Origin: Pedobacter psychroterrae
GTDB lineage: Bacteria > Bacteroidota > Bacteroidia > Sphingobacteriales > Sphingobacteriaceae
Direction of reading: 5' to 3'
Length of the DNA: 64,000 bases
Assembly (NCBI RefSeq): GCF_004331695.1
Contig: NZ_SJSL01000001.1
Coordinates: 1,612,001-1,676,000, forward strand
Part shown: in pieces, positions 57,961 through 64,000 of the stretch
How the letters are laid out: the number at the start of each line of letters is the position of its first letter
Numbering within the stretch: the stretch's first letter is position 1
Made by a program: the position numbers and the translations under genes
Notes under the pieces: model-generated
The model's input: only the letters and a program-made list of their open reading frames with translations
Told to the model about the DNA's origin: nothing
Database searches by the model: none

Positions 57961-58368
57961 ATGATAACGACAAAAACTGACAGTATTGAGGCATATATCT
58001 CTGGTTTTCCAAAGCATATCCAGGAAATACTTGAGCAAATCCGGTCGACCATAAAAAGTGTTGCTCCAGATGCCAGTGAGGCCATTAAGTATGCCATACC
58101 AACTTTTATACTCAACGGTAATCTGGTTCATTTTGCCGGGTATAAAAATCATATCGGACTATATCCAGCACCGTCGGGTATGAAGCAATTTGAAGAAGAG
58201 ATTGCGATGTATAAAACAGGAAAGGGCACATTGCAGTTTCCTATTGACCAGCCAATGCCCCTTGATCTGATTGCCCGGATAGTAAAATTCAGGGTACAGG
58301 AAAATGAGGCGAAGACAAAGAAAAAAATAACATTTAAATCTGTAATTATCTATAATGCCTCTTTCTGA
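57961..58368 (+). CDS. DUF1801 domain protein (YdhG-like)
   Basis: 135-aa protein of the DUF1801/YdhG fold: TDSIEAYISGFPKHIQEILEQIRSTIKSVAPDASEAIKYAIPTF, then HFAGYKNHIGLYPAP and KGTLQFPIDQPMPLDLIARIV are the landmarks. B. subtilis members include the frataxin-like iron chaperone Fra, but most are uncharacterised. The last 14 bases overlap the start of the downstream histidine kinase, so translation of the two is coupled. TATCTTTA (57935-57942) is a one-mismatch -7 element just before the start. Confidence 0.9.
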   Translation: MITTKTDSIEAYISGFPKHIQEILEQIRSTIKSVAPDASEAIKYAIPTFILNGNLVHFAGYKNHIGLYPAPSGMKQFEEEIAMYKTGKGTLQFPIDQPMPLDLIARIVKFRVQENEAKTKKKITFKSVIIYNASF

Positions 58369-59470
58369 TACGGAGTATATAAGCATTCTAAAAACCCAAT
58401 ATTTCGAGTACGAACAATTGAATAAGTTTTTCAATCTTTCAGGAGATTTGCTTTGTATTGCTGGGTTTGATGGATATTTTAAAAGGATAAACCCTACTGT
58501 TTCTCAGGTTTTAGGTTATACACAAGAGGAATTGATGGCCCAGCCAATCAATGAATTTGTATTTAAAGAAGATAAAGTTGACACCCAGCAAAGCAGGGTC
58601 CATGTCTACCAGGGTAAGCCCTTATTGGGTTTTGAAAACCGGTATGTTACCAAAAGTGGTGAAATAGTATGGCTTTCCTGGACTTCTATGCCCGATATAG
58701 AGAAGCAACTGGTTTTTGCCATCGCAAAGAATATTACTGAAAAAAAGAAGATCGAAGAGGAAAGAAATAATTTTATTGCAAATCTTACGCAGGTCAATCA
58801 GGATATTAAGCAATTTACAAGGATGGCTTCTCATGACATCCGCTCACCTATCAGCAATATGCTCAGCATTTTTAACCTTTTTGATAGTACAAAGATTACT
58901 GATCCGGACACTACAGAACTTTTACGTCTGCTTAAAAATACGAGTAAGAATCTTAATGATATTGTCAATAACTTTCTGGATGTAATGATTAACAACGACA
59001 GATTAAATGCACTGGTTGAGCAATTGAGTCTGACCGAATCATTAGAAACGGTTAAAAATTCTATTAGCACGCTGATTGCCGATTCAGGTGCAGTGATTAA
59101 CTCAGACTTTTCAGCCTTTGACTTTGTTAAGTTTAATAGGATTTATATGGATAGTATATTTTTAAATCTAATTACTAATGCCATAAAGTATGGGGGTGCT
59201 AATAGACCTTCATTGATTAATATTCACACAAAAAAGGATGGTGCCGTAAACCAATTAATCATATCAGATAATGGCTCAGGCTTTGATTCAGAAAAATTAA
59301 AGGATAGTGTATTTGGTCTTTATCAAACATTTCATGGCAATTCTGACAGTAAGGGTATCGGACTTCATCTGGTATATACTCATGTGACTTCACTCGGTGG
59401 ACACATTGCTGTGCAAAGCAAAGTTGATGAGGGGACTACATTTACCATTACATTCCGGTCTGAGAAATAG
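58355..59470 (+). CDS. PAS-domain sensor histidine kinase, soluble
   Basis: 371 aa. A PAS domain (about 22-130: NLSGDLLCIAGFDGYFKRINPTVSQVLGYTQEEL, KSGEIVWLSWTSMPD) precedes a HisKA-type helix pair with His160 in MASHDIRSPISNM and an HATPase domain with NLITNAIKYGG, ISDNGSGFDSEKL and GIGLHLVYTHV. No membrane segment. The H-box SHDIRSP variant is common among Bacteroidota PAS kinases that act on unlinked regulators. No response regulator nearby. It overlaps the DUF1801 gene by 14 bases. Confidence 0.92.
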   Translation: MPLSDTEYISILKTQYFEYEQLNKFFNLSGDLLCIAGFDGYFKRINPTVSQVLGYTQEELMAQPINEFVFKEDKVDTQQSRVHVYQGKPLLGFENRYVTKSGEIVWLSWTSMPDIEKQLVFAIAKNITEKKKIEEERNNFIANLTQVNQDIKQFTRMASHDIRSPISNMLSIFNLFDSTKITDPDTTELLRLLKNTSKNLNDIVNNFLDVMINNDRLNALVEQLSLTESLETVKNSISTLIADSGAVINSDFSAFDFVKFNRIYMDSIFLNLITNAIKYGGANRPSLINIHTKKDGAVNQLIISDNGSGFDSEKLKDSVFGLYQTFHGNSDSKGIGLHLVYTHVTSLGGHIAVQSKVDEGTTFTITFRSEK

Positions 59471-59557
59471 GTCTTAACTTATCATTTTTAAAAAATATAG
59501 GCAATCGATTTGGATTAATTCTAAATAATAACAATCTTTGCGTATCAACGATATTCG

Positions 59558-59932
59558 ATGCCAAACATGCAAGAGATAACTTCACTACCTACCGTACATT
59601 TTCAAGAAGTGTTTAGTACTGTCAAAGGTGCTATCTATCAATCTGATGATGAATGTTGCTGGTATATTGATTTTGCAGGCAAGCTGGCCCGGTTTGACTA
59701 CCGCAATCTCTTGAAACTGAAAAAGGCAGTTTATCAGATTGACATAGAAGCACTGCTGCTAAACAGTACTAAGGCTCCAGATCTTGAGATTATTTTTATC
59801 TGTGCTTGCGACCATTGCTATGTACTGTCCTTATTACAGATCATAGCATTAAAGGAACTGTTACAGGGAACTTTTGTTATGCTCGAACTGAATCATATCC
59901 TATTTGATCGACTTTATAGGATAGTAGTCTGA
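59558..59932 (+). CDS. Hypothetical protein with several cysteines
   Basis: 124-aa protein, predicted soluble and mainly helical in its C-terminal half. Cysteine pairs occur as ECCWY (about 33-34) and CACDHC (about 82-87). The family was not recognised; the layout resembles a small group of Bacteroidota proteins that have no assigned function. An AATCTTTG element at 59533-59540 (one mismatch to TAnnTTTG) lies 17 bp before the ATG, so a short-leader transcript of its own is plausible. Confidence 0.55.
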   Translation: MPNMQEITSLPTVHFQEVFSTVKGAIYQSDDECCWYIDFAGKLARFDYRNLLKLKKAVYQIDIEALLLNSTKAPDLEIIFICACDHCYVLSLLQIIALKELLQGTFVMLELNHILFDRLYRIVV

Positions 59933-60032
59933 TTTACTTAGAATTAGAATCTTTCCATATTGCCTTTATATTCCTCTTTGTGTATTAATTGCATTATTTT
60001 TGATGTTATAATACCATTAATCTATAGGAAAT

Positions 60033-60560
60033 ATGAAAGATATCATGCGCATAAAGTGCTTACTCTCCTCAGATGTAGAGACACTTATAAATCAACAAAT
60101 AAAAAAAGAAGCCCATTCATCAGCAATCTATCTCTCGATGGCATCGTGGTGCAACCGCAATGGGTATGATTTTTCAGCTGATTATTTTTTCAAACAGGCC
60201 GAAGAAGAAAGACTACACCAGCTTAAATTCTTTAAATATCTGCTGGATATGGGGGGGAATGCTGTTTCTCCTGAAATCACTAACGTAAAAGGAGAATATA
60301 ATTCATTTCGTGAAGTATTTGAAGAGGCTTTGGACCAGGAAATCAGCGTTACGCAGTCTATCAAGAATATCGCTGCGCGCTGCTATAAAGAACAAGACTT
60401 CGTTACTATCGAATTCTTAAACTGGTTCTTTAAAGAGCAAAGAGAAGAAGAATATAAAGCCCGCCGTGCGCTGGAATTATTCGAAGTGATAGGAGAAGAA
60501 GGAACAGGCAGATGGCAGATTGATAAACATGTTGGCAGTATCGAGTACACTGAGGGATGA
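60033..60560 (+). CDS. Ferritin (FtnA type)
   Basis: Iron-storage protein that oxidises Fe(II) and holds the mineral in a 24-mer shell. The 175-aa chain (possibly 171 if the second ATG at 60045 is used) is a four-helix bundle with ferroxidase residues in INQQIKKEAHSSAIYLSMASWC, QAEEERLHQLKFFKYL and the helix containing NWFFKEQREEE. No haem-binding Met typical of bacterioferritin. A run of seven G within DMGGN (60250-60256) is present but the frame is intact. A terminator follows. Confidence 0.95.
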   Translation: MKDIMRIKCLLSSDVETLINQQIKKEAHSSAIYLSMASWCNRNGYDFSADYFFKQAEEERLHQLKFFKYLLDMGGNAVSPEITNVKGEYNSFREVFEEALDQEISVTQSIKNIAARCYKEQDFVTIEFLNWFFKEQREEEYKARRALELFEVIGEEGTGRWQIDKHVGSIEYTEG

Positions 60561-60598
60561 TTCTCTGACAGCCTGCTGAGTTAGCCGGTTAATATTTT

Positions 60599-60643
60599 AA
60601 AAGGTACATGTTGGTGCAAAAGCAAACAATATGTACCTTTTTT
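60599..60643 (+). terminator. Terminator after ferritin
   Basis: AAAAGGTACAT (60599-60609) pairs with ATGTACCTTTT (60631-60641), loop of 21 nt, continued T-run. Confidence 0.7.
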
Positions 60644-60668
60644 GTTCTATTAAATGTTGGGAGGAATT

Positions 60669-60797
60669 ATGTCTAAGAAAGATAAAAAGGAAAAGCATAA
60701 AAAAAATCCAAAAAAGCACAAAAAGGATAAACTTAAAAAAGAGTGCTGTGAAAAATACCTGAGAGGGAAGCGTTGTAGTAACTGCCCTTTAGGGTAG
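60669..60797 (+). CDS. Small Lys-rich protein with CC-Cx2C motif
   Basis: 42-aa reading frame with a strong Shine-Dalgarno (GGGAGG, 5 bases before the ATG), unusual among genes of this window. The first 24 residues are almost wholly Lys with a few His, Asp and Glu; the rest is [17 protein letters not shown] with four cysteines, a plausible small metal site. I recall similar small Lys-rich CC-x8-C-x2-C proteins as hypotheticals in Bacteroidota, so it is likely a real gene missed by length cut-offs. The stop overlaps the 3' end of tdk by 9 bases. Confidence 0.65.
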   Translation: MSKKDKKEKHKKNPKKHKKDKLKKECCEKYLRGKRCSNCPLG

Positions 60798-61361
60798 GTG
60801 AAAACAGCGTCTGCACCGGGGTTCATAACTGTCCTTTTCGCCCAATAAAATTTTGGCCTCACTGGTAGCTGTACGAAATGAATACATCGCCGGACATCCA
60901 CATCTTACACAAACTGCATTTACCTTTGTTACCAGTTCGGCAATTGCCATCAATGCGGGAACCGGTCCGAATGGCTTACCCATAAAGTCCATATCCAGGC
61001 CGGCCACGATCACCCTAATCCCTTTTTGTGCCAGCTTATTGCATACCTCAGGCAGATCTTCATCAAAAAACTGGGCTTCATCTATTCCCACTACCTGTGT
61101 GTCAGGGCTTAAAAGCAAAATCGACGAAGAGGTTTCAACAGGAGTGGATTGTATAGAATTCAGATCATGAGATACAATGAGCATTTCATCATACCTGGTA
61201 TCTGTTTTTGGCTTAAAGATCTCCACAGTTAATTTAGCAATCTGCGCCCTTCTTAATCTCCTTAATAATTCTTCTGTTTTGCCTGAAAACATCGAGCCGC
61301 AAATTACCTCGATGCTTCCGCCAAATTCTTCCCTTCTATAGTTCTGTTCGCTAAATAACAT
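60789..61361 (-). CDS. tdk: Thymidine kinase
   Basis: Salvages thymidine to dTMP with ATP; cytoplasmic tetramer of the human TK1-like family. The 190-aa protein has the P-loop GSMFSGKT at 22-29, the Walker B-like [10 protein letters not shown] block with the catalytic Glu, and a zinc ribbon with C151, C154, C183 and C186. The flexible nucleoside-binding lasso (MYSFR) is present. All motifs are complete. Convergent with the small Lys-rich gene; divergent from the acidic gene downstream of it. Confidence 0.96.
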   Translation of the reverse strand: MLFSEQNYRREEFGGSIEVICGSMFSGKTEELLRRLRRAQIAKLTVEIFKPKTDTRYDEMLIVSHDLNSIQSTPVETSSSILLLSPDTQVVGIDEAQFFDEDLPEVCNKLAQKGIRVIVAGLDMDFMGKPFGPVPALMAIAELVTKVNAVCVRCGCPAMYSFRTATSEAKILLGEKDSYEPRCRRCFHLP

Positions 61362-61459
61362 GTGTATTGAGTACTTGTAGACTGCTAATATCAGAATTTT
61401 GTAGTACTTTTGGGTTTCAAGTTACCAACATAAAACCTTAATTCTTTCGTTATTAAGCT

Positions 61460-62341
61460 ATGATCAATCAAAGCAATATCTTCAAAAAAATAGGATACAT
61501 TTTAAATGAGCTTCAGGATCAGTATCAATTTTTGTCTGAAAATCCTGAACAACTTAGTGAACTGGAGCTGGAACTTTTTCTTGCGAACGCAAACTTTCTT
61601 TCCGATCATGTGGAGATTGTAAGAAAGCTTAATAACAGTAAAACGACAAAAGAACTTCCTCAGCATGTTGAAATATCAAAAGACGATATTATACAACCAA
61701 TACAGCAGGAAGAAATTATACATCAGGAACAACCCCTACAGCTGGAACAACCCTTGCAAGCGTTACAAAGCAACGATAATTTGCTGATCGAAGAGATAGA
61801 GCGGGAAGAACTACACCAGGATGATTTACCACCTGCCTTTGAGTTCGTAATTAATGAAAACCCTCCCACCGATAGATTTGATTTCGAAGAGAAATCAGTA
61901 GTGGATATGTTTGACAGAACCCTGAGCAAAGAGGAAGAACTCATTATTGCAGAAAAGCAGAGATTAACTGAGGCTCCTGAGCCTGTATTTACCCCAACAG
62001 CTGCAAATACATTTACTTCTCCACAGCGGCCTACTTTAAATGATTTGCTTGCCGGAAAGAACAATTCCAATAATCTGGCTGAAGAAAATGCCAAACCTCC
62101 TATTACAGATCTTAAAAGAGCCATTACGCTCAATGAAAAACTGCTTTACATTAAGGATTTGTTCAATGGGTATAACCTCGCTTATTCTGAAGCAATAGAC
62201 CTGATCAACAAGATGCCTGATTTGCAAACAGCTGATACATTTCTGAAGAATAACTATGCTATAAAAAATAATTGGGAAGTGAAGCAGTCTACCGTTAGCC
62301 AGTTTTATGAATTGCTAAAACAACGTTTTCCGGAAGACTAA
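61460..62341 (+). CDS. Acidic unknown protein convergent with rodA
   Basis: 293-aa soluble protein without signal. A helical N-terminal part (about 8-60, KKIGYILNELQDQYQFLSENPEQLSELELELFL) is followed by a long Glu/Gln/Pro-rich disordered middle (about 65-210) and a conserved-looking helical C-terminus (ITLNEKLLYIKDLFNGYNLAYSEAIDLINKMPDLQTADTFL). I do not recognise the family. TACTTTTG at 61405-61412 is an exact -7 element. Its last 4 bases overlap rodA, which runs the other way. Confidence 0.65.
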   Translation: MINQSNIFKKIGYILNELQDQYQFLSENPEQLSELELELFLANANFLSDHVEIVRKLNNSKTTKELPQHVEISKDDIIQPIQQEEIIHQEQPLQLEQPLQALQSNDNLLIEEIEREELHQDDLPPAFEFVINENPPTDRFDFEEKSVVDMFDRTLSKEEELIIAEKQRLTEAPEPVFTPTAANTFTSPQRPTLNDLLAGKNNSNNLAEENAKPPITDLKRAITLNEKLLYIKDLFNGYNLAYSEAIDLINKMPDLQTADTFLKNNYAIKNNWEVKQSTVSQFYELLKQRFPED

Positions 62342-63603
62342 ATAAATCCCATCCTGTTTGAATCCAATTTCAGGAATATAAACAGCAATATGGTAAAGCT
62401 CCATAATGATGACCCGCCATAACTAATAAAGGGTAATGGTATGCCAATGACAGGTACAATTCCTATGGCCATACCGATGTTAATGAACACGTGGAAAAAG
62501 AGGATGCAGGCTACACAGTATCCGTATACTCTTGAAAATGTTGAACGTTGCCGTTCAGCCAGGTTAATCAATCTCAGTAGCAGAAAGAGGTAGAGGCCTA
62601 TTACTATTGTACAGCCAGCAAAGCCCCATTCTTCGCCTATTGTAGAGAATATAAAATCGGTACTTTGTGCGGGTACATACCCATATTTCGTTTGCGTACC
62701 TTCCAGGAAGCCACGACCTGTTAGTTGGCCTGATCCTATTGCTATTTTAGATTGGATTACATTATAGCCAACTCCTTTAGGGTCCATTTTTAAACCCAAT
62801 ATCAACTCTATCCTAGTGCGCTGATGCGGCTTCAAGACTTTTTCATAGGCTACTTTCACTAAAAAAAGGTAGGCTATGGCTACAGCCGTAACTAAAACAG
62901 CTGAAAACATCAGCTTTTGCTTTCTTCGGTTCTGATAAACAAAAAAGCCCCCTATGCTGAGTATTATGGGGATCAGAATTTGGATAGGAACCAGGAAATC
63001 TGCTATAAACAAGACGATCATCCCTAAAAAGATGAGCAGGAAATAGCCCGACAATCCTTCTCTGTACATAGGAAACATGAATGACAGGAAAACCAGGGCA
63101 GAACCGGCATCTGGCTGAAGCATGATCAATGTCAGTGGAATCAGCATGATCAGACCGGCTATGGCGATTGATTTAAAATCTCTGAATTTGGGGTTGAAAT
63201 TGCCAATATATCTGGCCAGTAAAAGGGCAGTGCCAAATTTTGCAAATTCAGAGGGTTGCAACCTAAATCCCCCTCCCAATGAGATCCAGGCCTGATTACC
63301 ACCTACGTTTCTTCCTACGATCAGTACCACTATCAGCAAAATTATCGTAACTCCATATACAATTGGAGAAAATACGCTAAAGAATTTGGCTTCCAGTAAT
63401 AATATAGAAAATCCCAATACCAGACCAGCGACTATATAGATCAGTTGTTTCCCATAATTGCTTGAGAAATTGAACGAGGTGTCCGACACATTAAACACAG
63501 AAGCATAAATGTTTACAAAGCCAACAATACACAATGCAACATATACCAGGATGGTGATCCAGTCTACATTAAAAAAGAACCTGTTACTTTGCTGGTTAAT
63601 CAT
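62338..63603 (-). CDS. rodA: Rod shape-determining protein RodA (SEDS glycosyltransferase)
   Basis: Peptidoglycan glycan polymerase of the elongasome, paired with PBP2. The 421-aa protein has about ten membrane segments and the SEDS signatures QAWISLGGGFRLQPSEFAK, LQPDAGSALVF, HQRTRIELI and PLPFISYGGSSLW. The length agrees with the family. Its ATG shares one base with the TAA of the upstream PBP2 gene (TAATG), so the two are translationally coupled. Confidence 0.97.
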   Translation of the reverse strand: MINQQSNRFFFNVDWITILVYVALCIVGFVNIYASVFNVSDTSFNFSSNYGKQLIYIVAGLVLGFSILLLEAKFFSVFSPIVYGVTIILLIVVLIVGRNVGGNQAWISLGGGFRLQPSEFAKFGTALLLARYIGNFNPKFRDFKSIAIAGLIMLIPLTLIMLQPDAGSALVFLSFMFPMYREGLSGYFLLIFLGMIVLFIADFLVPIQILIPIILSIGGFFVYQNRRKQKLMFSAVLVTAVAIAYLFLVKVAYEKVLKPHQRTRIELILGLKMDPKGVGYNVIQSKIAIGSGQLTGRGFLEGTQTKYGYVPAQSTDFIFSTIGEEWGFAGCTIVIGLYLFLLLRLINLAERQRSTFSRVYGYCVACILFFHVFINIGMAIGIVPVIGIPLPFISYGGSSLWSFTILLFIFLKLDSNRMGFI

Positions 63604-64000
63604 TATTTGGTGCTGATCGTTTGTCTAATATTATTTGGTCTGGGCAAAACCTTTTTCTCAGTAGAATCTTTAGCGGTTGAATCACCGGATATAACCTTTG
63701 CTTTTATCTTTGGTTTTGGAGGAAGGGGTAGTATCACCTGGTTTTTCATCCATTCTACCTGGGCCAATCTTGCTTTCGATGTAATACTGTCTTTCAGGTA
63801 TTTCTCGGTGAGGTAACTGGCAATTGGAGCTGCGTATGAGCCCCCATATCCTGCATTTTCCACAATTACGGCTATCGCTATTTTCGGATTGTCCCTTGGC
63901 GCAAAGCCGATAAATACGGAGTGGTTTTTTCCTCTGGGATTCTGTACCGTACCAGTCTTACCGCACATGACTATGCCGTCTATTCTTGATTCTATTGCAG
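63603..64000 (-). CDS. mrdA: Penicillin-binding protein 2, C-terminal part, cut by window edge
   Basis: The frame is open at the right edge. Visible are the last about 130 residues of a transpeptidase: the KTGT motif in MCGKTGTVQNP, SVFIGFAPRDNPKIAIAVIVENAGYGGSYAAPIA, and a charged, proline-rich tail. The KTG box, the frame directly upstream of rodA and the end sequence match PBP2, which crosslinks the wall during elongation. The SxxK and SxN motifs lie outside the window. Confidence 0.92.
   Translation of the reverse strand, partial: AIESRIDGIVMCGKTGTVQNPRGKNHSVFIGFAPRDNPKIAIAVIVENAGYGGSYAAPIASYLTEKYLKDSITSKARLAQVEWMKNQVILPLPPKPKIKAKVISGDSTAKDSTEKKVLPRPNNIRQTISTK

Noticed and set aside
60650..60901. 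Minus-strand frame of 83 codons near tdk
   Set aside because: Antisense to the small Lys-rich gene and overlapping the tdk zinc-ribbon region in another frame; its Phe/Leu-rich stretch is just the complement of Lys codons.

Overview
The window looks like the chromosome of a Bacteroidota bacterium of the family Sphingobacteriaceae, most like Pedobacter. This is inference from gene content and style, not a database match. The signs are TonB-dependent and OMP_b-brl_3 outer-membrane barrels, ThuA and DUF1080 proteins, a GIN-domain (DUF2807) protein, a monomeric NADP isocitrate dehydrogenase, eukaryote-like class Ia ribonucleotide reductase, and promoters of the TTTG / TAnnTTTG type with short leaders. 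Most genes are housekeeping. No integrase, transposase, CRISPR array or phage module was found.

Layout. 1-12.1 kb: 3' end of a DUF1080 gene, sucD, msrB, an RlpA-like protein, nrdB-nrdA, a Cys-rich CWC protein, aguB-aguA (agmatine to putrescine), fabG, a large vWA-like membrane protein and a TRIC/UPF0126 protein. 12.1-19.3 kb: ftsB/divIC and eno separated by an oppositely oriented GH88 hydrolase gene that has its own palindromic operator; a methyltransferase; a two-gene ABC-2 exporter; carA. 19.5-25.9 kb: panB-rluA, a lipoprotein, an RRM protein, and a 946-aa outer-membrane barrel divergent from a GIN-domain protein across a repeat-rich spacer. 26-33 kb: a minus-strand run of two TonB-type receptors, a ThuA protein and an MHS-type transporter. 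33-44.9 kb: icd, an acidic unknown, dnaX, rpsF-rpsR-rplI, an acyltransferase, mtgA, two unknowns, a WalJ-like hydrolase and a membrane-bound HdrBC-like iron-sulfur pair.

45-53.1 kb is the accessory part. It has tRNA-Phe, a ThuA gene, a decayed second copy of the tRNA promoter, leader and 5' half, then a minus-strand sugar locus: TIM-barrel isomerase, PVC-type c-type cytochrome with HEAT repeats, truncated DUF1080 hydrolase and esterase. About 800 bp of gene-free sequence follows. 53.1-64 kb: SRPBCC protein, two orphan PAS histidine kinases, DUF72, a LIV-type binding lipoprotein, DUF1801, ferritin, a 42-aa Lys/Cys-rich small protein, tdk, an unknown acidic protein, rodA and the 3' end of the PBP2 gene.

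The strongest unusual signal is inside dnaX. A run of ten A residues lies just after the gamma-type domains, and both alternative frames stop within one or two codons. This is the arrangement expected if slippage makes a short gamma subunit as well as full-length tau. Other items worth attention are the tRNA-Phe relic, the possibly decaying 3-keto-sugar locus, the GH88 operator and its insertion between eno and ftsB, the long hairpin before the ABC exporter, and the HdrBC-like complex.
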